Positions 35,307 to 43,532 of a DNA stretch of 64,000 nucleotides are shown in pieces (positions within the stretch are counted from its first letter, which is position 1; the number at the start of each line of letters is the position of its first letter). The stretch spans positions 2,787,001 through 2,851,000 of the forward strand of contig NZ_CP097800.1 in assembly GCF_000612545.2 (NCBI RefSeq), read 5' to 3'. This DNA comes from Streptomyces sp. PCS3-D2. Lineage in GTDB: Bacteria > Actinomycetota > Actinomycetes > Streptomycetales > Streptomycetaceae. The notes under the pieces were generated by a model. The model was given only the letters and a program-made list of their open reading frames with translations. It did not search any database and had not been told where the DNA came from. The position numbers were made by a program, and so were the translations under genes.

Positions 35307-36245
35307 TCACACGTCGATCTTCGACAGGCGGCGGATGAGGACGAAGCCCAGCGCGAAGAGGCCGAGGGCGACCAGGACGGCCGTCTGCCCGAGGAAGGCG
35401 CCCGTCATGCGGTCCAGCGCGCCCGGCATCATCATGTCGACGAGGAGCAGCGAGCCGAGCCCGATGGCCGGCACCAGGTAGGCCGTGACCGTGACCTGGG
35501 ACAACTGGGTGCGGATCTCGCGACGGGTCTCCTTGCGCTGCTCCAGCGTCACCGTCAGGTTGCGCAGGCTGTCCACGATCGCGCCGCCGGCGCGGGCCGA
35601 CAGGACGAGGGTGGAGACGAGGACGACGAGCTCCCGCGACGGCAGGCGCTCGGTGAGCTCTCCCAGCGACTCCTCGATGGAGTGGCCCACAGCGAGGCGG
35701 TCGGCGACCCGCGCGAGTTCCTCGCCCGCCGGCGCCTCCAGTTCCTCCGCCGCGATGCCGATGGCGGTACGCAGGGCCAGCCCGGCCTGGGTGGCGTTGG
35801 CGAGGATGCGGGCCAGGTCGGGGAGCTGGTTGATGAAGCGCTCCGTACGCCGCGCCCGCTGCCAGCCCAGGAAGGCGTTCGCCGCCCAGATGCCGATCAG
35901 TCCGGCCACCGGTCCGAAGAACGGGGCGAGGAGGGACGAGGCGATGAGCCAGACGCCCGCGATCGAGGCGAGCATGTAGACGAAGAACTCGCCGGGCGTC
36001 AGGTCCAGGCCGGTGGTCGCCAGCTTCTGCTCGATCCGGCGGCCGAACGCCGTCCTGCGCAGTCTGCGGTCGATCTTCCGGAAGCGGCGCACCCGGCCGA
36101 GCGGCTCGGGAGCGCCGCTCGCCGAGAGGCGTTCGACGAGGGCGGCGTGCTGGGCGCGGCCGGCCGCGTAGGCCTGGAGGCCGGCGACCGCGAGGACGCA
36201 GGCCAGCAGCGTGATGCCGAGGGTGAGGAGGATCAGTGGGTTCAC
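35307..36245 (-). CDS. tadB: Tad pilus inner-membrane platform protein TadB
   Basis: Type II secretion F-domain protein of 312 residues. It has an N-terminal helix, a basic cytoplasmic stretch with paired central helices (about 90-130), the T2SSF region LPDLARILANATQAGLALRTAIGIAAEEL and C-terminal helices. The GTG start overlaps the stop of tadA (GTGA), so translation is coupled. Partner of TadC in the assembly platform. Confidence 0.93.
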   Translation of the reverse strand: MNPLILLTLGITLLACVLAVAGLQAYAAGRAQHAALVERLSASGAPEPLGRVRRFRKIDRRLRRTAFGRRIEQKLATTGLDLTPGEFFVYMLASIAGVWLIASSLLAPFFGPVAGLIGIWAANAFLGWQRARRTERFINQLPDLARILANATQAGLALRTAIGIAAEELEAPAGEELARVADRLAVGHSIEESLGELTERLPSRELVVLVSTLVLSARAGGAIVDSLRNLTVTLEQRKETRREIRTQLSQVTVTAYLVPAIGLGSLLLVDMMMPGALDRMTGAFLGQTAVLVALGLFALGFVLIRRLSKIDV

Positions 36246-37591
36246 AGGGCGGTCCGTGTGATGTGCGGCGTGGTGAGGGGGTCGTCGGGCAGCGCGACGC
36301 CGAAGGCCTGCGGGACGGGCTGGTTGTTCATGTAGAGGCGTTCGGCGATGCGGCGGGGCAGCGGGTAGTACTCGAAGAAGCCGTGGACGCGCCCGTCCGG
36401 CCCCATGGGCTGGGCGGCGAACCGGCAGACCGTGGTGATCCGGAAGGGTTCGCGGCCGGTGGAATCGAGGAGGGAGATCTCGGTGATGCGGCGCGAGCCG
36501 TCGCCGAAGCGGGTCAGCTGGACGATGACGTTGACGGCACTGTTGATCTGGTCCTGGAGGGCCTCGAAGGGGATCTCGACCTCCGACATGGAGGCCAGGG
36601 TCTGTAGGCGCGTCAGGGCGTCGGAGGAGCTGTTGGCGTGGACGGTGGCCAGTGAGCCGTCGTGCCCGGTGGACATGGCCTGGAGCATGTCGAGGGTCTC
36701 GCCGCCGCGGACCTCGCCGACGATGATGCGGTCGGGGCGCATGCGCAGGGAGTTGCGCACGAGGTCGCGGATGGTGATCTGGCCCTTGCCCTCCACGTTC
36801 GCGGGGCGGGATTCCAGACGGATGACGTGGGCCTGCTGGAGCTGGAGTTCGGCGGAGTCCTCGATGGTGATGATGCGCTCGCCCTCCGGGATCAGGCCGG
36901 AGAGGGCGTTGAGGAGGGTGGTCTTGCCGGTGCCGGTGGCTCCGGAGACGATCACGTTCGTCTTCGCCTGGACCAGGCCGGACAGCAGCAGGAGCATCTG
37001 CTCGTCGAGGGAGCCGAGGGCGATCATCTCGTGCAGGGTGAAGGCGCGCGGGAAGCGGCGGATGGTGAGGGTGGCGCCGGTCAGGGAGAGCGGCGGGATG
37101 ATGACGTTGACGCGCTCGCCGCTGGGCAGGCGAGCGTCGACCATCGGATTGGCCTCGTCGACGCGGCGGTTGACGGTCGAGACGATGCGCTCGATGGTCT
37201 GCATGAGCTGCTCGTGCGAGGCGAACCGGAGGGGGAGCTGCTCGACCCGGCCGGCCCGCTCGACGAAGATCTGGTCGGGTCCGTTGACCATGATCTCGGA
37301 GATGGAGGGGTCTTCGAGGAGCGGTTCCAGCACGCCGAGCCCGAGTGCCTCGTCGACGACGCGGCGGATGAGTTGCGTGCGCTCGGCGGTGGACAGGACG
37401 GGGCCCTCGCGGCTGATGATGTGCCCGAGGACGCGTTCCAGGCGCGCCCGGCGCTCGGCGGGGGCGAGCGCGGACATCTCGGCGAGGTCGATCTCCTCCA
37501 GCAGCTTGGCGCGGTAGGAGGAGACCAGCCGGCCGTCCTCGCGCGGGCTGTGGCGGTCGTCGGGCGTGCTGACCCGGGAACGCAGGCTCAT
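36242..37591 (-). CDS. tadA: Tad pilus assembly ATPase TadA (CpaF family)
   Basis: Secretion ATPase of 449 residues that powers Flp pilus assembly. The N-terminal domain runs to about residue 190 (including EIMVNGPDQIFVERAGR). Walker A is SGATGTGKTTLL (about 222), the Asp box is ITIEDSAELQL, Walker B lies in MRPDRIIVGEVRGGE, and the His box is MSTGHDGSLATVHANS. The ATG overlaps the preceding TadE-like gene's stop (ATGA). Cytoplasmic hexamer docking on TadB/TadC. Confidence 0.96.
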   Translation of the reverse strand: MSLRSRVSTPDDRHSPREDGRLVSSYRAKLLEEIDLAEMSALAPAERRARLERVLGHIISREGPVLSTAERTQLIRRVVDEALGLGVLEPLLEDPSISEIMVNGPDQIFVERAGRVEQLPLRFASHEQLMQTIERIVSTVNRRVDEANPMVDARLPSGERVNVIIPPLSLTGATLTIRRFPRAFTLHEMIALGSLDEQMLLLLSGLVQAKTNVIVSGATGTGKTTLLNALSGLIPEGERIITIEDSAELQLQQAHVIRLESRPANVEGKGQITIRDLVRNSLRMRPDRIIVGEVRGGETLDMLQAMSTGHDGSLATVHANSSSDALTRLQTLASMSEVEIPFEALQDQINSAVNVIVQLTRFGDGSRRITEISLLDSTGREPFRITTVCRFAAQPMGPDGRVHGFFEYYPLPRRIAERLYMNNQPVPQAFGVALPDDPLTTPHITRTAL

Positions 37592-37956
37592 GGTCCGGTC
37601 ACCTCGGGGTCGTCGTTGGGCATGACGGCTGTGGCCCTGGCCTCGTCGGGGTCCAGCCCGGGGATGATCGAGTTGACGCGGATGGTGGCGACGGCGGTGA
37701 CGGCGTCGGCCGTCCTGCTCACGACGACGCGCGCGCCGAGCCCCTCCCTGACGGCCGCCACCCCCGCCGCCTCGCCCCGGCCCGGGTGCCGGGCCTCGAC
37801 GCGGGCGGCGGTGCGGGCGGCCGTGTCCGCCTGCTCGTGGACGTACGCCACCCAGCCCAGCTGGATCCCGCACAGCGCGACGAACAGCAGGATCGGTAGG
37901 AAGCCGATGTACTCCAGGGCCACTTGGCCCCGGTCCGACCGGTTGCGCGGCCTCAT
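37588..37956 (-). CDS. TadE-like pseudopilin
   Basis: A 122-residue TadE-family minor pilin. The prepilin-type site is DRGQVALEYIGFLP near residue 10, followed by a membrane helix (PILLFVALCGIQLGWVAYV). The extracytoplasmic domain starts with DTAARTAARVEA. The ATG at 37956 gives a short basic leader; the gene begins 2 bp after the preceding TadE-like stop. Likely a pilus tip or priming component. Confidence 0.9.
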   Translation of the reverse strand: MRPRNRSDRGQVALEYIGFLPILLFVALCGIQLGWVAYVHEQADTAARTAARVEARHPGRGEAAGVAAVREGLGARVVVSRTADAVTAVATIRVNSIIPGLDPDEARATAVMPNDDPEVTGP

Positions 37957-37957
37957 G

Positions 37958-38341
37958 TCACTCGGACTCCTTCTCCAGTGCGGCGCCGCCGGTGCCATGG
38001 ATCTCGCCGAAGTCGAGGCCCGGGAAGAAGACCGGGACGCCGAGGGTGACCTCCGCCCGGTAGATGTCCCCGGACTCCGTGCATTCCACCCGGGGGCCCC
38101 AGGAGTCCCCGATGTGCTCGTGCACCGCCGCCCGGCACGCGGCGTCCCCGCGCACCGCCCCCGCCCGGGCCGCCTCGTCCGCCGCGTTGCCCGCCAGGGA
38201 GAAGGCGTAGCCGATCAGTACGCACTCCCACACCGCCGCCACCAGGAGCAGGATCAGCGGTACCGTGCCGACGAACTCGATCGCCACCTGGCCCCGGTCG
38301 CCCCGGTTCCCGCGGGCCCCTCTCCGGGCGGGCTTGGGCAT
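37958..38341 (-). CDS. TadE-like pseudopilin
   Basis: A second TadE-type protein, 127 residues, with DRGQVAIEFVGTVP at the processing site, a membrane helix (LILLLVAAVWECVLIGYAF) and NAADEAARAGAV after it. Two cysteines (AACRAAV, RVECTES) may form a disulfide outside the membrane. It probably pairs with the next TadE-like protein as TadE/TadF do. Spacing to both neighbours is 1-3 nt. Confidence 0.9.
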   Translation of the reverse strand: MPKPARRGARGNRGDRGQVAIEFVGTVPLILLLVAAVWECVLIGYAFSLAGNAADEAARAGAVRGDAACRAAVHEHIGDSWGPRVECTESGDIYRAEVTLGVPVFFPGLDFGEIHGTGGAALEKESE

Positions 38342-38344
38342 CCG

Positions 38345-39619
38345 TCAGCCCTCCCGGCCGCGGCGCAGCCGGGAGACCGTGCCCGCGGCGCGCAGGGTCA
38401 GGGCGCCGCCCGGCGGGGCGGGGGCCGCCGGGGTGTCCGGGGCGGCCAGGAGGCCGAGTTCGCCGGCCAGGGTCCACAGGGCCTGCTTGACCGTCGAGCG
38501 GTTGTCGAGGTCCTGGACGCGGCCCGCGTCGACCACGGCCTGGAGCTCCTTGAAGGCGGCCGGGACGGGGGTGCGGGTGGCCCGGGTCTTGGTGATCTTC
38601 TCGATCAGGGCGGGTTGGATCTCGGTGTGCTTGCTCCAGCGGTTGACGACCACCGCGGTGTCCTCGGCCTTGCGGATCTGCAGCCGCTCCCACAGCCGGA
38701 CCATGCGTTTGGCGGCCCGCACCGCGATCACATCGGGCGTGGTGACCAGGACGGCGACGTCGGCCGTCTCCACCGCGGCGGCGTTGGCTCCGGTCGCCTG
38801 GGTCCCGCAGTCGACGACGACGAGTTCGTAGCGGCTGCGCAGGGCTGCGACGATGTGCCGGGCGGCCCGGTCGTCGACCTCCTCGCCGCGTTCGCCGTCG
38901 GCCGGGGCCAGCAGCAGTGCGAGCCCGGTGCGGTCCTCGTAGACGGCGTCCTGGAGCACCCGCGATGAGATGTCCCGGATGCCGGCGAGGTCGGCGATGG
39001 ACCGCCGGAACTGCACGTCGAGGTACGAGCCGACGTCGCCGGCCTGGAGGTCCATGTCGACCAGCACGGTGCGCCGGCCGGAGGCGGCCGCGGCCAGTGC
39101 GAACTGCACGGCGGTGAAGGTGGTGCCCACGCCGCCCTTGGCCCCGGTGACCGTGACGACCCGGCCGCCCGGCCCGGTGAGGGCTTCGGCGTCGGCGGCG
39201 CCCCGGCCCAGGTGGCGGCGGACGCCCACGGACCACTGGGCGGCGGCCTGGACGCGGGCGGCGAGCTCGTCGTAGGACAACGGCAGGCCGACGAGGCCGC
39301 GGGCGCCGGAGTCCATGGCGGCGGAGAAGAGCGCCGGTCCGGCGTCCGAGGAGACCAGGACGACACCCACCGCAGGGAACCGGAGGGCGACTTCGCGGAT
39401 GAGCTCCAGTGCGGGCACCGGGCCGATCCGCTCGTGGACGAGGACCACCTCGGGCAGCTCGTCGAGGGAGTCGACGGCGAGCCGGGCGAGGGTGTCGAGC
39501 AGTGTGGTCGAGTCGGGGACGGGGGCGGCGGGCTCCGCCGACGGGAGCTGGCTCAGCAGCGTGGAGAAGATGCGCGCGGCGTCCGGGTCGCCGACCGCGG
39601 GGAGGATGCGTGTGGTCAT
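38345..39619 (-). CDS. cpaE: CpaE/TadZ-like pilus localisation ATPase
   Basis: A 424-residue protein with an N-terminal receiver-like domain (about 1-130, no clear phosphorylation Asp) and a MinD/ParA-type P-loop domain starting at VTVTGAKGGVGTTFTA. Deviant Walker A has the second Lys typical of dimerising MinD ATPases. Switch I/II and VDCGTQATG are present. Family members localise the Tad machine at the cell pole in other bacteria. A Pro/Ala-rich C-terminal tail is present. Confidence 0.9.
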   Translation of the reverse strand: MTTRILPAVGDPDAARIFSTLLSQLPSAEPAAPVPDSTTLLDTLARLAVDSLDELPEVVLVHERIGPVPALELIREVALRFPAVGVVLVSSDAGPALFSAAMDSGARGLVGLPLSYDELAARVQAAAQWSVGVRRHLGRGAADAEALTGPGGRVVTVTGAKGGVGTTFTAVQFALAAAASGRRTVLVDMDLQAGDVGSYLDVQFRRSIADLAGIRDISSRVLQDAVYEDRTGLALLLAPADGERGEEVDDRAARHIVAALRSRYELVVVDCGTQATGANAAAVETADVAVLVTTPDVIAVRAAKRMVRLWERLQIRKAEDTAVVVNRWSKHTEIQPALIEKITKTRATRTPVPAAFKELQAVVDAGRVQDLDNRSTVKQALWTLAGELGLLAAPDTPAAPAPPGGALTLRAAGTVSRLRRGREG

Positions 39620-39626
39620 CCGGGCC

Positions 39627-40328
39627 TCACCTGTCCCCGTCGAGGGTGTACGTACGGTCGCCGGGGGCGGGCGCGGAGTCGGTGCCGGGGGCGACCAGGG
39701 CCAGGCGCACGTGCTCCGCGAAGGACTCGGCGTACGCGACGCGCTGGGTGTCCTTGGTGCTGAGGGCGAAGGTGATCGGGACGGCCTCGGCGGGGCCCCT
39801 GCGGTCGCCGTCCTTCTCCAGTGCGGTGAGTTTGCCGACGTTCAGGACCCGGGCGTTGGCGACGATGATCACCGAACGGGAGGGCTCGGTGTCCTTGGCG
39901 CCCTTGAAGGTGGCGATGATGTTGACCTTGGCGCCCGAGGTGATCTTCCCGGCGACCCCGGTCGCCGCGTCGATCATGATGGCGATCTCCTGCTCACCGG
40001 GCTGGAGCTGGGGCCGGTCGACGAACATGTCCGCCTGCAGCAGCGAGCCCTTCTTCAGGGTGGTGAGCGCGATCTTGTCCTTGAGCGCTCCGAGGTCGGT
40101 GACGGCCGTGGCGGACAGCCACCGCTCGGGGATCCTGATCTCCTCGAACTGTCCGGCCCCGAGCGGGCTGTACGGTGCTATGTCGGCCTTGGCGCGGTAG
40201 GCGACGACCTCGGATCCGACCTTGGAGTTGACGTCGCCGATCACCACGAGGACTCCGGCGAAGGCTCCCAGGGCGCACAGGACCGACAGGAGCAGCAGAA
40301 TGACGCCGCGGCGCTGGCGTGAGTTCAT
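39627..40328 (-). CDS. cpaB: CpaB/RcpC-like SAF-domain pilus protein
   Basis: A 233-residue membrane-anchored protein. It has an N-terminal basic stretch and one membrane helix (VILLLLSVLCALGAFAGVLVV), then a SAF domain (VVAYRAKADIAPYSPLGAGQF) and the RcpC-type region ending with ITFALSTKDTQRVAYAE. In Gram-negatives the homologue gates the secretin or binds peptidoglycan; here, with no outer membrane, it may align the pilus with the wall. Precedes cpaE in the operon by 7 nt. Confidence 0.88.
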   Translation of the reverse strand: MNSRQRRGVILLLLSVLCALGAFAGVLVVIGDVNSKVGSEVVAYRAKADIAPYSPLGAGQFEEIRIPERWLSATAVTDLGALKDKIALTTLKKGSLLQADMFVDRPQLQPGEQEIAIMIDAATGVAGKITSGAKVNIIATFKGAKDTEPSRSVIIVANARVLNVGKLTALEKDGDRRGPAEAVPITFALSTKDTQRVAYAESFAEHVRLALVAPGTDSAPAPGDRTYTLDGDR

Positions 40329-40378
40329 AGGCCGTACTACCTCGCCGTTCTTTCTTCATTCGTACGTTCGGTCGTCGG

Positions 40379-41332
40379 TCAGCGTCTGGAGCGGCCGGTG
40401 CCCGCCGGCGCCGCCGCGGACGGCGGTGGGGCGGTGAGCGGTGCGGCACAGAAGCCGCATCGATCGCCGATGAGTTCCAGGCCGCACCAGCGGCACTGCT
40501 CGCGGCGGACCGAGGCGACCAGTTGGTAGAGCACGGACAGGTCGGGGATGCCGGCGGCGAACTCGACGAGCCGGGGAGTTCCCCACCAGGCGGGTGAGGC
40601 GGCCGGCAGCGGGTTCTCCATGACGCCCTGCACCTGCCAGGCGGGGGCGAGTTCCGCAGCGACCCAGTCGGAGGCGAGCTGGCCGCGCGCGAAGGTGAGG
40701 TGCGTGGCGAAGTCGGGGCCGGCGGGCAGGGCCGGGGCGGTTCCGTGGGAACCGCCGCGGTTTCCGCCGTGCGAGCCGCCGCGTCCGCCGCGGGACCCGC
40801 CGCGTCCGCCGCCCGCGGAGCCCAGCCTGGCCAGGTGCGGTGCCGGGTGGGCGAGTACCGCGAACTGCGCGCTCGGCGACCAGGACCGGGCGTGCGCCCC
40901 GAGCCCGACGGGCACGCGGACCCGGTCGAGTTTGGCGACCGAGCCGAGCAGGGCGCCCGCGTAGATGTAGTGGGACAGCAACCGGGCCGCGGACGCGATG
41001 ACTCCGGGGCTGAAGTCGCAGACGCTGAGCTGTCGCAGCTGACGGGCCAGCAGGGCCGTTCCCAGCGGCGGCAGATCGATGTCGAGCAGTGCGATCCGGT
41101 CGGTTTCCAGGATGGCCCGCACGGTGTGCAGTCGCTGGACCGTGGGTCGCGGCAGCCAGGGCGGTACGAGGGCCACGAGGTGGCCGTGCCGTTCCAACAG
41201 CGCGCCGGTCCCGGCGAGCGCGGACTCCAGGTCGTGCTGTTCGGGCGGGTGCAGCAGGGCGGCCCCGGGTGTGTGCCGGTCAGGTGCCGGAAGCACCAGA
41301 TCGGCGCTGGTGACTGCGATGGCGGTCGGCAC
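40379..41332 (-). CDS. Zinc-ribbon protein at the head of the Tad operon, unknown function
   Basis: A 317-residue protein without membrane helices. The C-terminus has a compact zinc ribbon with two CxxC pairs (CRWCGLELIGDRCGFC). The middle contains a Gly/Ser/Arg-rich low-complexity stretch (about residues 185-210, GGSRGG-like units). The N-terminal 170 residues look like a folded alpha/beta domain but match no family I know. The GTG start follows GGGGGGAATC. Position as first gene of the minus-strand Tad block suggests an accessory or regulatory role. Confidence 0.8.
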   Translation of the reverse strand: MPTAIAVTSADLVLPAPDRHTPGAALLHPPEQHDLESALAGTGALLERHGHLVALVPPWLPRPTVQRLHTVRAILETDRIALLDIDLPPLGTALLARQLRQLSVCDFSPGVIASAARLLSHYIYAGALLGSVAKLDRVRVPVGLGAHARSWSPSAQFAVLAHPAPHLARLGSAGGGRGGSRGGRGGSHGGNRGGSHGTAPALPAGPDFATHLTFARGQLASDWVAAELAPAWQVQGVMENPLPAASPAWWGTPRLVEFAAGIPDLSVLYQLVASVRREQCRWCGLELIGDRCGFCAAPLTAPPPSAAAPAGTGRSRR

Positions 41333-41472
41333 GCGATTCCCCCCGTTCCCCCACGTTCTCCCGTACGTCCGGACTTTCGCGCGCTCGACGGGGACGCGTC
41401 GCAGCCGCGTCGCGCCCGCGCACCACGTGCGCGACCGCGGACGGCCGTCGCCCATCCCCCCGTTGCCCCAGC

Positions 41473-41501
41473 ACCATAACCGCGTCACCCCTCGCTGGTC
41501 A
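41473..41501 (-). promoter_or_regulatory. Possible promoter of the Tad operon
   Basis: On the minus strand TGACCA (41501-41496) and TATGGT (41478-41473) are separated by 17 bp, about 140 nt before the first gene. The match to consensus is moderate. Confidence 0.35.
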
Positions 41502-41605
41502 GGGGCTTGGTGATTCCCGTGCGTAAGGCACCGGTCACAGGTGACGGAAAACCCGGACAACAGGGATCGCGCATTGAACCATTTCAAGCCACTTTGCGAA
41601 GACCC

Positions 41606-41634
41606 TTGACAGGGAGATTGGTCTGGACCAACTT
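41606..41634 (+). promoter_or_regulatory. Chitinase promoter with embedded DasR (dre-like) site
   Basis: A perfect -35 TTGACA (41606-41611) and a CAACTT -10 (41629-41634) are 17 bp apart. Between and overlapping them is ATTGGTCTGGACCAAC (41617-41632), closely matching the DasR-responsive element that controls chitin-utilisation genes in Streptomyces (AGTGGTCTAGACCACT-like). Confidence 0.7.
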
Positions 41635-41715
41635 GGCAGCGCACGCCGTGAGTCGGCCCCACCCCACACGGCCCGGCTCTTCCCTCACCACCACACCTCC
41701 CCCCACGGAGCCCAC

Positions 41716-43407
41716 GTGAACCGCATACGCTCCCTCGCCCTGCCGATCGCCGTCACCGTCGCCGCCGGGGCACTGACGGCCCTTGCCGCCGGCACCGCAC
41801 AGGCCGCGGACGTCAATGTCGCCCGCAACGGCGGCTTCGAGTCGGGCCTCTCCCACTGGTCCTGCTCCGGCGGGAGCGGCACCGCCGTCTCCTCGCCCGT
41901 CTACGCCGGGGCCGGCGCCCTGAAGGCCACCCCCGCCGGTTCCGACAACGCCCGCTGCAGCCAGACCGTCACGGTCAAGCCGAACTCGACGTACACGCTG
42001 AGCACCCAGGTGCAGGGCAGCTACGTCTACCTCGGAGCGACCGGGACGGGCACGCAGGACGTCTCGACCTGGACCCCCGGCTCGGGCGGCGGCTGGCAGA
42101 AGCTGTCCACCACCTTCACCACCGGCCCCTCCACCACCCAGGTCACCGTGTACACCCACGGCTGGTACGGCCAGCCGGCCTACGTCGTGGACGAGTTCAG
42201 CGTCTTCGGCCCGGACGGCGGCGGGGGCACCGACCCCGGCCCGGAGATCCCGGGCGCACCGTCCGGTGCCACCGTCTCGGGCCAGAGCGCGAACGGACTC
42301 ACTCTTTCGTGGAACGCGGTCGGCGGGGCCGCCGGCTACCACGTCCACCAGGACGGCGTCCTCGTCCGTACCGTGACCGGGACCTCCACCCCGATCACCG
42401 GGCTCGCGCCCTCCACCTCGTACTCCTTCCAGGTGAGCGCGTACAACAGCGCGGGCGAGGGCCCGAAGTCCGCGCCCGTCACCGGGACCACCACCGGCGG
42501 CGGCAACCCGGGCAACCCGGCCGTACCCAAGCACGCGCTGACCGGCTACTGGCAGAACTTCAACAACGGCGCGACCGTCCAGAAGATCTCGGACGTCTCC
42601 GCGCAGTACGACATCATCGCCGTCTCCTTCGCCGATGCCACCGCCACGCCCGGCGCCATCGCCTTCAACCTCGACTCGGCCGGCCTCGGCGGCTACACCG
42701 TGGCCCAGTTCAAGGCGGACATCGCCGCGAAGAAGGCGGCCGGGAAGTCGGTCATCCTCTCCATCGGCGGCGAGAAGGGGACCATCACGGTCAACGACTC
42801 GGCCTCCGCCGCCAACCTGGCGAACTCGGCGTACGCCCTGATGCAGGAGTACGGCTTCACCGGCATCGACATCGACCTGGAGAACGGGCTCAACCCCACG
42901 TACATGACGCAGGCGCTGCGCGGCCTGTCCGCGAAGGCGGGCCCGTCCCTCGTCATCACCATGGCCCCGCAGACGATCGACATGCAGTCCACGCAGGGCG
43001 GCTACTTCAAGACGGCGCTCAACATCAAGGACATCCTCACCGTCGTCAACATGCAGTACTACAACAGCGGCTCGATGAACGGCTGCGACGGCAAGGTCTA
43101 CTCCCAGGGCTCGGTGGACTTCCTCACCGCGCTGGCCTGCATCCAGCTGGAAGGCGGGCTCGACCCCTCCCAGGTGGGCATCGGCGTCCCGGCCTCCCCC
43201 AGCGGTGCGGGCAGCGGCTACGTCTCCCCGACCGTCGTCAACAACGCCCTGGACTGCCTGACGCGGGGCACGAACTGCGGGTCCTTCAAGCCGTCGAAGA
43301 CCTACCCGGGGCTGCGCGGCGCGATGACCTGGTCGACCAACTGGGACGCCAAGGCGGGTAGCGCCTGGTCGAACTCGGTGGGTCCCAAGGTCCACGGGCT
43401 CCCGTAG
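41716..43407 (+). CDS. Secreted modular chitinase (GH18)
   Basis: Exported chitinase of 563 residues. Order: signal peptide (1-30, cleavage near AQAA), a beta-sandwich carbohydrate-binding-like module (about 33-165), a fibronectin type III domain (about 175-262), then the GH18 barrel (about 275-560). The catalytic strand reads GFTGIDIDLENG, with the acid Glu389 and Asp385/Asp387; the first Asp of the usual DGxDxDxE motif is Thr. VILSIGGEKG is the SxGG motif. The GTG start lies downstream of a dre-like element, implying DasR/N-acetylglucosamine control. Confidence 0.95.
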   Translation: MNRIRSLALPIAVTVAAGALTALAAGTAQAADVNVARNGGFESGLSHWSCSGGSGTAVSSPVYAGAGALKATPAGSDNARCSQTVTVKPNSTYTLSTQVQGSYVYLGATGTGTQDVSTWTPGSGGGWQKLSTTFTTGPSTTQVTVYTHGWYGQPAYVVDEFSVFGPDGGGGTDPGPEIPGAPSGATVSGQSANGLTLSWNAVGGAAGYHVHQDGVLVRTVTGTSTPITGLAPSTSYSFQVSAYNSAGEGPKSAPVTGTTTGGGNPGNPAVPKHALTGYWQNFNNGATVQKISDVSAQYDIIAVSFADATATPGAIAFNLDSAGLGGYTVAQFKADIAAKKAAGKSVILSIGGEKGTITVNDSASAANLANSAYALMQEYGFTGIDIDLENGLNPTYMTQALRGLSAKAGPSLVITMAPQTIDMQSTQGGYFKTALNIKDILTVVNMQYYNSGSMNGCDGKVYSQGSVDFLTALACIQLEGGLDPSQVGIGVPASPSGAGSGYVSPTVVNNALDCLTRGTNCGSFKPSKTYPGLRGAMTWSTNWDAKAGSAWSNSVGPKVHGLP

Positions 43408-43532
43408 GCGGTACGTGTGGGGGTGGCCGGATCGGTTCGGCCGACGCCTGAGGTCCTTGACCGGTACATGCCACGAGAGGACGCTGAGCGCGTCCGCACG
43501 GCTACCCCCACACTCCCCACCCAGGAGAACGC

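Noticed and set aside
43457-43485. TTGACC-based promoter for the M14 carboxypeptidase
   Set aside because: The -35 is fair but no acceptable -10 follows at 16-19 bp.
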